Source: Ulota crispa (Eukaryota; Streptophyta; Bryopsida; Orthotrichales; Orthotrichaceae). Taken from it: DNA of 64,000 nt. The notes under the pieces were generated by a model. It had not been told where the DNA came from and did not search any database. It saw nothing but the letters and a program-made list of their open reading frames with translations. Numbering within the stretch: the first letter of the stretch is position 1; the number at the start of each line of letters is the position of its first letter. Of this stretch, positions 22,503-34,650 are shown piece after piece. Position numbers and translations under genes: made by a program. The DNA is taken from positions 30,875,060-30,939,059 of the forward strand of contig OY987243.1 in assembly GCA_963920765.1 (NCBI GenBank), given 5' to 3'.

Positions 22503-25500
22503 TCAGATGTTGGCTTTCTCTGCTTTAAGCTTGGCCATGGTGGCGACAGCCATCTTGGAGCAGGACGTCCGTCCCAGTTGGTCGCAAATAAATTCGCCCA
22601 CAGCCATCACCTTGTTCAGATCGACGTTGTGCTGGATACCCAGGCCGTTCAAGAGGTAAAGGACGTCCTCTGTGGCTACGTTTCCTGTGGAGCCTTTGGC
22701 GTATGGACAGCCTCCCAAACCTGCCACTGAGGAGTCCACCACGTTGATGCCCATCTGCAAGCAAAGTCGATCGCCACAAAACAAAACCTCAGCTTTTGCT
22801 TTGATAAACCAATTACATGCACTTGAACGATTCAATCCATACGCTTGAATGAATGAATGAAAGAATCGACTATTTTTCAATTATGTGCTCTAGCCTAGAG
22901 TTTTCTTTTTTGGTTGTGTCAGGGTAGACCGAATGGCACCCCATACTGTACGCAGAAATGGCTAAAATTGGAACAAACGAACGATTTGTGCATGTTCATC
23001 CAATAACTTTACTAATATAAGCTACTTTCATCCAACATTTGACGAACTTGGTGTTTGGGTAAAGAGGGAGGTGGCGATTTCATCCACTTTTTCTCACGAA
23101 TTTCTTAGAGTATTGGTCGCCAGAGCCCAACTGAGGTAAGATTTAGGCGAAAATTCGCCAGAAAAAAAAATCCTAGCCTCTAGTTACAGTTCGCATCATA
23201 CCTGGAGTGCAATGAGGATGTTCACCAGCGCCTGACCATAAGTGTCGTGGAAATGCACCGCAAGGCACTCCACTGGCACCACCGCCATCACGGCTTCAAG
23301 CATTGGTGCGACCGTTCCTGTAACCAGCATTGCCTTGAAGCTCAGACATCTTGAACGTGTAGAAGAAGAACTTCACCGGAGATACATAGGTAGGCCATAA
23401 TTAAAGCCTTCAACGACATATTAGGTAAATTGGAGAAAACAGTACATTCTGGGACTCACTATTTCTGCCATTATGTACAATTTAGCATATTACAAAAAAA
23501 AAAGGCGTGCACTTTCTTGTACAATAGTGAAGTCTCAGTGATTGCCTCCAAGAATTTCAAATAATTACAACTTTGAGCTATAGCTATGCCTACATTTACT
23601 GTATGTCAGATTAAGGCGTACAAAATGGTCTCTCCGTTTTTCCCAATTTGCCTAATATGGTGTTCTTCACAGATGGAAGGAAAAGAGGGGCGAGAATTGT
23701 GGATTTTTTGTAGACCTGGGGTGCCAACACCAATGGTGTCTCCGAGGGAGATTTCGTAGCAGCCCATGTCGTAGAGCTCTTTGGCTACATGGGCAACTTT
23801 AGCTGCCGACATGGGCCCTTCAATGGGACAGGCGATGGCGCAAGATACATACCCTCGGACGGGAATGTTGCGCTCCTTGGCTGCCTTGCAAACCGAGCGG
23901 TAACGGACCAAGCTCTCTTCAAGACTACAATTGATGTTGGCTTTCACAAACGACTCCGAGGCTGCTGTGAAAAAAGCCACCTCTTTCACTCCGGCTTCCA
24001 CTGCTGCCTCGAAACCTTTAAGGTTGGGTGTCAACACGGGGAACCGGCACCTGCTCTTGCAATAGCGGACGTCGTTCATGACATCTTTCGCATCAGCAAG
24101 CTGCCAAGAAGAACAAACCACTCCCTTAGCAAAGGCATTCTCCCAAAGGCAAATAATTATCCAACATTAGTTCTAGAGTAGCAAACAAAAAATTGGGTTA
24201 AAAATTATCGTAACGTTCTTGAAAGGAGCTCGTTGGGCCAATCTGCTAGTTCAAGGCAAAATCAACGTTTCCAAGGTGCTCCCATCTTCTGACATTGCCT
24301 GACATACATCTTACATCTTGAGTTAAAGAAATTAAGAGATGAAAGCTCCTGACATCGATCACTCCAAAAGCTCTCCTGATAATAACCCTTGGGCTGACGC
24401 TTGTGAGAGAACAGAAGTAGCATGCTCTGGCACACTATTTTCGATTGAATCCAAAATCAAGGCGTGTTCTTTTGTATGATCTCGTGTGATTGTTAAGATA
24501 GGTGTTTCATTAAACAGTTCAAGAATGTCATGAATGGCGTAGTACCTGGGGCACCCACTTCGGGGAGACAAAGCTCGTTGCTTCCACAACCGGTAAGCCA
24601 GCAGCAGCAAGTCGGCGAATGAGCTCCACTTTCACCGAGGTGGGGACAGTGGACTTCTCATTTTGCAAACCGTCTCGAGGTCCGACTTCTACTATTTTCA
24701 CATAGCTGGGCAATCCTCTCAGCATCTGCAAGAATTCACATCGTCAGCAATCTGTTACCAAAACAATTCAACGCATCAAAACCAGAGACGATTAAATAAA
24801 GGGAAAAGTTCATAGATACCCCTGAAGTTTGCAGTATTTTCATAGATACCTCTGCTTTTTCAGAAATATCACATATACCCTTGGACCAAAAAATTTAGGC
24901 GTTTGTTTTATTGTGCATGCCGCTTCCGTTCTTCCTTTGTGCACGCATAACAAGAAAGAAGTAGTGTGCACACAAAAGGAGAAGGAAGTGATATGCACAA
25001 CAAAACAAACGCCTAAATTTTTTGGTCCAAGGGTATTTGTGATAATTCTGAAAAAGCAGGGGTATCTATGAAAATATTGCACACTTCAGGGGTATCCATG
25101 AACTTTTTCCCTTAAGTAAACTCAATGCAAAAAGTTTGAAGAAAATGGTAACTAGAAAATTTACTTTAGGCCGGAGGCGCTTCATCCCATCTGCGTTGCC
25201 GTTTTCAGAGTCGCCATCCTCTTGCGATGTTATCCAAAGGCTTCCGTGACCATTTGCCACGTTATGGTGCCGTTTGCCACCTTTTCTCGGAGCTCGAACA
25301 CGTGACATTTCGGGCGTGGCTGCCTTTGACCCTAAATGATTGCGTAGCAGGGCTAACCTCTCCGCCCTTTCTTCACTGCACAGCCACCACCACGGAATCT
25401 CCGCACATTCAAATTACTGGAAAGCATTCTCAAGCCTTGCATTCCAACGCAAGCACAACCACCAAGCATGCACTCCCTCTGTTTCTCTAAAAATGTCCAA

Positions 25501-26309
25501 AAAGCTTCATTGCATTGCAAAGGATTAACTGTGTTTCTAGTCTTTGTGTTAGCAACACATGCATTCTAGAATCAATATACCATCTACCAAATGTATGCAA
25601 AATCTCCAGCTTTGATGTCGCCCTTTAGGCACCCAAATCCCATGCAAAAAGTATCATATTTGTGCATAGTTTGTGAATGTTGCCAGCTCCTCATTATTTT
25701 AGTCTTTGTGTTAGTGACACATGCATTCTAGAATCAATATGCCATCTACCAAAAATTAAGCAAAACCTCCAGCTTTGATGTTGCCGTTTAAGCACCCAAA
25801 TTCCATGCAAAAAGACTACATTTGTGCATGTTGTCAGCTCCTCATTATTGATGATTTAAGGATTCGTAGCAACAATGGTACCTCATATGGGCAAGGCCAA
25901 GCTTGTTAGGAGAGGAATGCTCCCTAATCTCTCAACTTGCCCCCATGAGATCATTGAACATGGCAAACACTTTCTCAGCGTTTGAAATCAGCAAAAAGGG
26001 AGCATTTTAGTGGTACAAGAAATGTGTCTGATTTGGACGATTTTAGAGGGACAGAGGGAGTAGTAAACCATAAATTAAGAATGTAGCAAACAGCGGGAGA
26101 AGAAATTCTTACATGTGACCATCAAAAGACCGTGGTTTGCATCCTCCTTCGGGCTCCCTGTCATCCATGGAGCATGCACCATTGCTGGAAGTTCCACTGC
26201 TGCAAGTTCCAAAGCTTTTTTGTGTACGAGGCCAGAAAATTCCTAGCCCTGAAGACTCGCTTTGTGGGGGCAACAAGTCCCGCTCACAAAGTCCTCCAAC
26301 ACTAGCCAT
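22503..26309 (-). CDS. Hydroxymethylglutaryl-CoA lyase
   Basis: Exons in transcript order: 26309-26113, 25285-25165 (start tentative), 24725-24546, 24100-23716, 23317-23202, 22754-22503; 1251 nt, 416 aa. It cleaves HMG-CoA to acetoacetate and acetyl-CoA, the last step of leucine breakdown, normally in mitochondria. The TIM-barrel enzyme starts near residue 107: [13 protein letters not shown] (catalytic Arg123 and metal-binding Asp124), [25 protein letters not shown], then [10 protein letters not shown] with the metal-binding His316 and His318, and the family signature [13 protein letters not shown] with the active-site Cys349. The ~106-residue N-terminal extension is low-complexity and polar; plant homologues also carry long N-terminal extensions. 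Exon 2 is inferred because it has an AAA/GTAAAT donor in phase with exon 3 and open codons; its acceptor (CCGAG/A) is weak. The protein ends KANI, with no canonical peroxisomal tripeptide. Introns contain a MULE-like MITE and a Stowaway-like element. Only the 5' exons are uncertain. Confidence 0.92.
22905..23170. repeat. Dispersed repeat in an HMG-CoA lyase intron
   Basis: This intronic block is similar over about 260 bp to 33265-33520 (same orientation) and to 34380-34640 (inverted). Shared stretches include catgttcatccaata, actaatataagctacttt and aatttcttagagtatgg-like sequence. It looks like one arm of a larger TIR element whose paired arms are seen at 33265-34650. Confidence 0.55.
24801..25111. 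mobile_element. MULE-like MITE, copy 1, in an HMG-CoA lyase intron
   Basis: A 311-bp near-perfect palindrome. The left end is gggaaaagttcatagatacc and the right end is ggtatccatgaactttttccc. The flanks ttaaataaa (24792-24800) and ttaagtaaa (25112-25120) form a 9-bp target-site duplication with one mismatch, as expected for Mutator-like elements. Because it is palindromic it produces near-identical spurious open frames on both strands. Confidence 0.85.
25473..26060. mobile_element. Stowaway/Tc1-mariner-like element, copy 2, in HMG-CoA lyase intron 1
   Basis: The ends ctccctctgtttctctaaaa and agagggacagagggag match the copy at 4927-5346. The right flank is TA; the left flank is CA, probably a decayed TA. 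It is about 170 bp longer than copy 1 because an internal block (gtctttgtgttag... to ...gccagctcctcattatt) is duplicated in tandem at about 25540-25700 and 25700-25850. Confidence 0.8.
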
Positions 26310-27404
26310 CCTGCACAATCGTCAACAAACCCAACAAAACATATCTTTAAAGCAACAATTCTCTTAATTCATTCCACATTCTCCACAACCTTTTCATGTA
26401 AGAATGCTATTTCTTGCAAAAAAAACATGAACACCTACGAAGAACCCCATAGCCAAGAAAAGCAAACGCCATGGCAACCAACTGCGAGCTATGACAGTAC
26501 CGAATATAAAGCATGGAATATAAGCAAACTAAACCCTTATCAATTCAGTCACACCCTGCTCATGTTTTTCACCAACACAACACCACGGCTTCTTAAATTC
26601 CTTTTAAAAAACAAACGAGAAAATTGCATAATTGTCGAATGATTGCACTTCTCACGTGTCAGAAGAATTAAGCAGATACAAAGAAGAGCAGTAAAGCTTC
26701 CTACCTGGGCAAATAGCTTCAGACAAACCCGGAGTTTTACGTGCAAACCCTAACGCAATTGGAAACCTTTGCTTCTTCCTTTCAACCGCTTCCACAAAAA
26801 CGATAGCTTTAATCACAACCAACTCTCACCACACGCACAAGTTTCTGCACAACATGCAAGACCTGTCACATGTTCAATAGAGACGAACTCAAATTGGTCG
26901 TCAATCAAATAAGTTGACAGAATTTTTGTGATGCTTGCTTTTAGACCGATGATTGTAAAAGATTGAGAGTTCATACATACTCATAAGCAAACGGAAGAGT
27001 GGAAGACGAAGAGAGTCGTCGGTCCTCTCACGAGTCACAGCGTTGGGATGGGGTAGGTCAAAAGCGTCAAGCGTGTGGGGGGGGCTGTTGGTGTGGGCCC
27101 ACAAAACTCCCACAATTGAAAATGAGGGGAATAAACCTCATGGTCAGGAAACAGATGAAGGTCGTTCAGAAGTCACCCTCGGCTGCGAAGGAGGTGGGAA
27201 AGGCGTGGACTGAAACCCTAAAAAGGACCCAGAAGCGACTTCCAACGTCGCCTGGGGCCACTTTTACATGACTTTTTTATATTTTACCTGAATTGGATTT
27301 GTGTTGTTGTGTTACGACAACATCAGCTATCAGCCTTGCGACATATCGATGGAATTAAAAGGTCCATCTTCGCAGTTCGGCATCGTCAAAGTCAATGCAT
27401 GGTA

Positions 27405-27749
27405 CTCCTTCCTTCCCAAAATGATCTTCCTATTATAGATCTTGAAAAGAATCATCTTTCAAAAAAGATGACTTATGAATAAGGTTTGATGTCCTCTTAT
27501 TGTTCTGAAATTTTGAGTTTCAAATTAGTTTTCAAATTGTGGTTTCAAAGTGTTTGAAATTTGAATTTTGGAAGCACTTTTGAAGAGCACCTGTGACCAC
27601 TCACTTGATGGCATGGGATTGGTTAACATGCCCATGCTTTTGGACTATGAGCAAGTGTCACTAGCTCCCTTCCTCCTCCAATAAGACGATCATTTTGGGA
27701 CATTAAATAAAGGTCAACAGGACAGAAGATAATTTTGGGACAGAGAGAA
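27405..27749. mobile_element. Degenerate Stowaway-like MITE
   Basis: The left end ctccttccttcccaaaatga and the right end (ataattttgggacagagagaa) are imperfect inverted repeats with TA on both sides (27403-27404 and 27750-27751). The internal motif gatcatttt with tttgggacat recurs near 27690-27720. It is an older or different subfamily from the 4927 and 25473 copies. Confidence 0.6.
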
Positions 27750-29079
27750 TATTAGTCTGCAGCAAGTAGAGAATTAATCGTCGGTGCTTTGCGTTCGACA
27801 GTATGCTCCGGATCTGTTGGAACGTTGAACACCCCGACAATCAATTCTTTTGTTATTCTGTGTGTTAAGCTTGGCGTTGGTTCAGCCAACATATTTTGAT
27901 CAACGTCGGGCTCTTCTACTTGGTCTGTTTGCGGCCTATATAACTTATGTCTTCATGTAGGAGTGAGGAGTAATTTTTTGGAAGGAAGAGGATGAAGCAG
28001 GTCATGGAACAGCAACTGCACATCGATTTCAAAGAGTTGCACTGAAAGGTGCGTTGGATCTCGAATCTTACCTCCTTTGAGGACCTGAATCCCAGTCGCT
28101 CTGGATGAGCACGATAGATTACATGGTTTGTAGTTAATTTCTAACGTCACTTGGAAGTGTGATCCTGAGTTCAATCGATTTCTGTAGAAAAAGCCAGCGA
28201 GGAATGGTTAGGGTTGTCAGAAACATGTGCTAATTCCATGTAACAGCGTTGAATCGAGCTTCAAATCTTTTCTCTTTCCAGAGATAAAAAGGATTTCATA
28301 TAAGCTCTTTTTTTAAGTTTCATGCCAGAGAGAATAATGAAACACGACCAGATGCATGTGAAATCCCAAACCTTTGCTGATATGAAGAAGAATTTATTAC
28401 GTTTAATTCTCATGGTGGAGCTGAATTGTCAGCCACGTTGACATTGCCTTTATTGTATACCGTAGTTGCGAACAAGGCCGTGAGTTCTAACAATTGCTGT
28501 TAAAAGCGCGTTGCGATGCTACGTTAGGGTTTCTAGAATCGTTCAGTTTTGTAGTGACATAAATGAAACCAGCGGTAGGATCTTTTCTTTTCTGCTTTCT
28601 AGCGGGAAGTGTCCTCACTGTCCTGACAATTATGAAACTCAACCCTCACAGTTCAGTTTACCTGCTTTTACTCTTTTTGTCCAAACTTCATTCCTTGAAA
28701 ACTTTGTGTTCAAAGAGAAATGGTAGCAAACGGTAAAACCTTGAACTTATACGAGGAAGAAGAGCATTATGACAATCGGCATTACTCTGTCAAATCATTC
28801 GTCGTTTTACATTAGATCCTATCACGTGGACTTCTGTTACGGACGGCAGGAGTACACGAGACAAAGTGCTGACGTCCTTATCTAATTCTGGCTTGCGTTG
28901 GAGTCCTCCGAAGATTGTTTCTGGCGTGGAACTAAGGTAGAAATACCATAAATGGTTAAAATAAACCACTTAGCCTAATAAGATATGAGGAATTTCTTGA
29001 GAAATTAAGTTCAATCTATGCAGAAACAAGGATAAGGAAGAATGAAAAAAAAAAAAAATCAAATCAAACAAGGATAAGG

Positions 29080-29111
<32 letters not shown>

Positions 29112-29663
29112 CTCAAGCATAAATATTTCATGCAATATAAATGTAAATTTTTCATTGGGACCTGCCTATTCTTATTTCATAGGTATATTTTAAATAGGTA
29201 CCTCTAGAATCTTGTTCCAAAATAGGTGTGAACCAAACAAATGCAAAAAAATAACATCTTTTCAAAATATTTTAGAATCTTTTTTAGAGCTAGCTATTGT
29301 TAGTTTTAGAACAGTCTACTCTCCAACTAGAGGGGGGGTAAACTGTTTATGGTATTCTTCCCTTATCTAAGCGAGAGATTTTGCAAGAGATTATGACAAT
29401 ATCTTGTAGCAAATCATACATGATATTGTCCTAGCGTACGATTCTAATAGACCGTAGCAGTGCACACCTTGTTCTGGAATGTCATGAGTAGTGGCTTTTC
29501 TTCAATAGTGGCTATCACCTTCATGAATCCACAGCTTGTCCTCCTGGCACTGTACCTTTTGTTCTACTCTTGAAACGTGAACTCACGGTGAACGCTCCGG
29601 TGAGCGGGAGTGGCGATGCTGCAAGACCTCCTTGAGAGCAGAGTACCAAAGTGTACAGCTATT

Positions 29664-30303
29664 ACAGCTGAGCATTCTGTCTCCATAGTTGTAATGAACA
29701 GCGTTTGAGCTTTCCAGTTCAACATTAGTTTTAACAATTTTCAATTACAACTAAGCTTACAAGGATCAGCGCAAGAACAAAACAAATAGAAAAAACATAC
29801 GACTACTAGAAAAAGGTCATTTTATGACTAGCAAGATAACTAGTGCATATGACTCTTGATTGCCATCCAAAATGAGTCATATTTTGGAAAGCATACAATA
29901 TTACACTATATATGACTTTATTATATGACTTTCCAAAATACAACTCATTTTAGATGGCAATCCAGAATCATATGCACTAGTCATCTTGCTAGTCATAAAA
30001 TGACCCTTTTCTAGTAGTGTACAAAGCAAAAAGAGAAGTCCTAGAAAATCCACTCCGCAATTTCTGACCATGATAGAACAGCTGAGCATCCTGTCTCCAC
30101 AACTGAGTTGCAATGAACAGCGTTTGAGCTTTCCAGTTCAGCATTAAGTTAGTTTGAACGTTTTTCAATTACATCTACGAGGATCAGAGCGAGAACAAAA
30201 GATATGGCAAAAGCAAAAAGAACAAAACAGATAGAAAAAAAGTACGAAATTACTGAAGTAAGCAAAAAGAGAGTCCAAGAAAATCCACTCTGCAATTTCT
30301 GAC
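29664..30303. repeat. Tandem duplication (about 200-bp unit), first copy interrupted by a MITE
   Basis: Unit 1 runs from acagctgagcattctgtctc at 29664 to caatttctgac at 30068, and unit 2 from acagctgagcatcctgtctc at 30078 to caatttctgac at 30303. Both contain aacagcgtttgagctttcc and a run of aacaaaacaaatag-type sequence. Unit 1 is longer because it contains the CACTA-like element 29801-30019. Confidence 0.75.
29801..30019. mobile_element. CACTA-like MITE inside a tandem repeat unit
   Basis: A 219-bp palindromic element starting gactactagaaaaaggtcat and ending with the complementary cccttttctagtagtg. Arms of about 90 bp share gactagcaagat, actagtgcatatga and ttttagatggcaatcc-type sequence. 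The flanking 3-bp repeat is tac (29798-29800 and 30020-30022). The first base is g rather than c, a single substitution from the canonical cactactag terminus. Confidence 0.8.
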
Positions 30304-30461
30304 GTGCTCTGTCACAAGTCACAAGACACGCCTCTCGTACAGGATCATGGACTCATGGTCAGGCCAGAGTAGACCGTCAGGTGCAGTCGGTCATTCATGA
30401 AGCGACCTTTTGCAATTCCAAGTCAAAACGTATGAATGTATGATTACCATTACCCCTAAGG

Positions 30462-30882
30462 TAAGGTAGGAGCACCCAAACGCAACATTAGTCGTTTAGC
30501 AACATTTACAATTGAACCTAAAGTAGACATTTCTGCACTTAAACAAGACACGCATGCACCCAATCAAACACGCAAATGAACTTAAGAGAACAAAAATTGT
30601 GTAGGTGGTAGTTTGGGATTGGGTGGGACATGATCTTTTTGTTATCATGACATGATCTTATTGCTGTTGTTTTTTTGGGATCTAGTATGTACAATAGATA
30701 AGTCTAGGGAGTTGTTTTCAACAGTTCATAATTTATTCATATGATCTCAGAAAATTCCAAAAATAAATTTCCTTGCATCTAGCCCCATTTCCTAACAAAT
30801 CCATGCCATTAGATTCTGAGAAAACCCTCTCAATTAATTACCACATCTAAGGTAAGTGTTGCATTTGGGTGCTTCTACCTTA
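30462..30882. mobile_element. taaggtagga-family TIR element, copy 2
   Basis: A 421-bp element with left terminus taaggtaggagcacccaaac, continuing gcaacatt, and right terminus tgttgcatttgggtgcttct, continuing acctta. Inverted-repeat length is about 26 bp with a few mismatches. No target-site duplication was identified. Confidence 0.65.
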
Positions 30883-31247
30883 AAACTATATCGAGCTCGG
30901 GTTTCACGAAGTGGAGCAGCTTCTCATCAAGCTGATGTAACAGATACACATTGGCAACACTTCCAGGATTTGAGGTTTTGAGCACCGATAATTGGTGCTG
31001 CGCACAACACCGAGTAAAACTTTTCTCCTGTCAATTTTCTCGAATGAAATCCAAGCTCGCTGTGATGGCCAGGGTGAACTGACTCCCTTATTGATTGTCC
31101 CTCCTCCGCCTGGATGGATGGGCCGGGAGCTTGGTCAGCTGCTTTATGAGTTTGTGGGACAGAGACACAGAGTTCACTTTTCACATTTTAAAGATTCGGA
31201 GAGTTTGGAAACTTCCCATCAAGATTGAATTTTTGGGAATTTTGAAT

Positions 31248-31814
31248 GGGAATTGATATACGTACTACAACCTTTCAACTATTTTATCACATTTACTATA
31301 CATGGTCAATATTTATGATATTAGAATAGGTGTGGATCAACAATTTTTAGCTAAATTTCACAAGATTGCTACCAAAAAGATTATGCAGCTAAAAAGTCTT
31401 TGAACTTTACAATGTTAAATTTGAAAATTTTACCTTTTTGGCAGTGTTTTTAGACACTTGAGCTAAAAGTAAAAATCATGTTTTCAATTGTTGGTGTGGA
31501 CCATAGGCAAAACATCACTAACTTGAAAATACTATTTGACATAGAAGTTGCAACTTTGGTTTTTCTTTCTAGCTCAAGATCCTACTTATAGTATTGATTC
31601 AAAAATCTAAATTAAATTTAGCATAACTTAGATGTTTTAATTGTTATTTTGAATGGAAGAGTTGAAATTGAATTGCAACTTCTATGTTATGCAATATTTT
31701 CAAATTAGTGATGATTTGCCTGTAGTCCATACCTTCCATAATATCATATATATTGGCCATATATAATAAGTGTGGTAGAATAGTCAAAAGGGTGTGGTAC
31801 AAATATCAATTCCC
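31248..31814. mobile_element. ggaattgatat-family TIR element nested in an older relative
   Basis: A 567-bp element starting gggaattgatatacgtacta and ending gtggtacaaatatcaattccc. It is flanked by an exact 9-bp direct repeat, attttgaat (31239-31247 and 31815-31823). Removing the element and one repeat copy restores a sequence that matches the inner arm of the related element at about 15255-15310 (tcaagattgaatttt... to ...ttagagaccttgatttagt). The insertion is therefore nested. Confidence 0.8.
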
Positions 31815-33264
31815 ATTTTGAATTCATACTTAGATTTAGAGACCTTGATTTAGTCTAGAACTTCAACATTGGAGGGGCATACAATTGAACAACAACAAAA
31901 TAGACTGCAAAATTTGTTTTGGCCCTTGTTTGTAAAAAGGCAAAACTTTCATTTGCCTTGTCTAGAGAACATGAATTTGAATTTATAGTAGATAAAGTCT
32001 CTGGCTCCATTCATCTAGGTGAGAGGCAATTAGGGGCAAAACACTAAACTTCGAGTGCTTTCAAGAGCAAGATCATCTATAGAGGTTTCAAAAATTCAGA
32101 AATTTTGATTTTTTGTTAACTTTTTTTGCTTCAACTATTTATTTTCACACAATATTTGGTCTTGTTGTGAGCAAATTGAAAAGCAAAGATGATTGATTTT
32201 TCTCAAACATATACCTATTTTTATCATGATAAAATCACAAAAAATCTTGCAAATCAAGAGGCTAAAAAATTTGAATGCATTCCTTCATTTGATTCTCTTG
32301 CAAAATAAATCAACAAAAAAGGACAAAAAATTTGAGTGAAAAGACAAGAAAACAACTTCAAAACCATTATGATGAAACACAAGTTTTTTTTTCTCACAAA
32401 ACGGATTGGTAAAATTTATGTTCAAGAAAAAAAATTGGTGCAAAACCAACAAAGACTTGGAACCTTTCAACAAGGAGAAAACCCATAGGAAAGGAATAGA
32501 ACCAATACAATTAGACTAATTGTTAGGAAACTTTGAATCTTTATTTTTGCTCTAAGCAACTAATTTTGAATCTTCGATGCATGAAATGAGTTTCCAATTA
32601 CAAAGCATAGTGATCAATCTTTAACAATAAAAGTCACTTCTCTTTGGAATGAGTGACAACTTTGAACAACAAAAAGATTGTTCAAGAAATTTTTGTGAGC
32701 CATACTACAAGTCTCGTCCATTACCAAGGGCATTTTAGTCTACATTGTACATTTGAACTCTAGTGTTTTTGCCAATTTTGAGTTGGGCTCAAAAGGGGCA
32801 AAACAAACAATAGTAATTAATTTAGACATATATGTTTTGCTCCAAAATTTGTTGGAAATTTGGCTCTTGAGTATAGTTATAGCTTCTTTTTACTTGGTCC
32901 AACTCTTGAAGCAAAACTTCTACCTTTTTGGTGCCAACTTTCCAAAAAGATACATGTTTAGGCATTTTAAAGTGTAATAGGACATCGGACTTGCCACACA
33001 ATGAAAAGTTCCAAAGCCATACTTCCACCACTTGATCAATTATAATTCAATGAGACTTTAGACATGGGATCTAATGTGAACCAACCCTAAGGACATTCAA
33101 TAAATAAAATATCTGTTTTGGAACCTAGTATTGAGGAATTTCAAGCTTCTACTCATTTCTCACCCACATTTGTATTTGCAAAGGAAATTTCTCTATTGTT
33201 CCTAACAAGAGAAAAAACTTTGTTTCTCTTTGTGGTTCAAAACAACCTTTTTTTTCTTTTGGAT

Positions 33265-34650
33265 TTTGTTAGGGTAGACCCACATGCACCCCAAATTACA
33301 TGCAAGTAAGGAAAAATGAGCTAAAATTGGAAATAATAAACAATGTGAGCATGTTCATCCAATAAGCTTACTAATACAAGCTACTTTTATCCAAAATTTG
33401 GTAAATCAGGTGTTTGCAAAAGGAGAGATTAGGCAATTTCATCCATTTTTTCCCCAATTTTTCTTAGTGTATGGATAACCAATGACAATTTTAGGTAAAA
33501 TTTAGGCAAAAATTTGTCAAGAAAAAATACCATGATTCGAAATCAAAAACTCTATTTTGAACTGGTAGTTTTTTTATCTATTTATGTTTTATTCCTACGG
33601 TTTCTCACACCAGAAAGCCCTCTTGGAGTTATTTTGCATTTCTTGGTGTGCAACAAAGTTTTAAATTGTCTCGTAAAAAAACCTGATCTACATGAAATAA
33701 GATTGTTTTCCCTTGGAAAGCTATCAAGGTGGCAAGCAAAATCGCCTAAAGAAAAAGTAGATTTTCCTGAACTTTGAAAGGCTTACTAAAAGTATTAACC
33801 TTAACATTAGGAAAATTTTGAGCCCTGAAAGAGCCCCCAGTATTTGATAAAGCAAGTTATTCTTTGAGGGCTAGGCATGCTAGCGTGAGTACAAAAGAAA
33901 TGACTCATATTTATTACTATCTTGTATGAAGGACCTTAGCTACATGCACAATTTGAAACAATACAAAAAACATTGTCCCAATAAATATGTAAAAGGACTC
34001 ACTAGTCACTATCCAAGTACTTCACTCATCTATACAAATAGGAGTAAAATAGAATTTTTGGTATTATTATACCCACATCTTTGTTGAATTGGGATGGCAT
34101 AACAATATAACTTTCATGATTGCATTGAACTCAAAAGGTGGAAAAAATAGGGAGTTTGTGATTTGTTTGTTGTAATAAGTACATATCTTGAGATCTTTTT
34201 AAGACTTTGGAAGGGGCGCTTTGAGGGCTCAAAATTTTCCTAATGTGAAGAGGAATGCAGTTCAACACCCTAGAATAAACCATCCACAAGTCCACAACAA
34301 TCATCCATAGCCATGACCCATACTAATCATCCAAAAACTTGATCCATAAAAGACCGTGTTCACATTGGAAGTGCAGACATTGTGCTCCTAGCCTAGGGTT
34401 TTTTTTGGCAAACTTCACCTAAATCTTACCCCAATTCATCATTGGCAATTGTAACACAACAAAAAACTGATGAAAAAGTGGATGGAATTGTCAATTCACT
34501 CTCTAGGCAAACACCAAGTTTGCTAGATTTTGGATGGAATTTACTAATATGAATACAAGTTATGGATGAATGTGCACTTGTCACTGATTATATCCAATTC
34601 TGTTCACTATTTCCTTACTTGCTTAAGGTAGGAACACCCATAAGCGTAAG
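33265..34650. repeat. Large inverted repeat (about 260-bp arms) with an inner TIR element
   Basis: The left arm (33265-33520) and right arm (about 34380-34640) are inverted copies; the left arm also matches 22905-23170. Between them sits a second inverted repeat at 33805-34245, with ends cattaggaaaattttgagcc and ggctcaaaattttcctaatg and inner gagcccccag against ggggcgctttgag. I read this as one TIR element interrupted by, or carrying, another. The flanks are too diverged to prove target sites. Confidence 0.55.

Noticed and set aside
24829-25082. Near-identical 80-residue open frames on both strands
   Set aside because: They are produced by the palindromic MULE-like MITE; neither is a gene.
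29048-29108. Long A-rich tract, considered as the poly(A) tail of a retrogene or LINE/SINE
   Set aside because: No coding or SINE-like body precedes it in either orientation and no flanking duplication was found; treated as low-complexity sequence.
30927-31228. Overlapping open frames on both strands
   Set aside because: No recognisable motif, no splice context, and surrounded by TIR elements; left unannotated.
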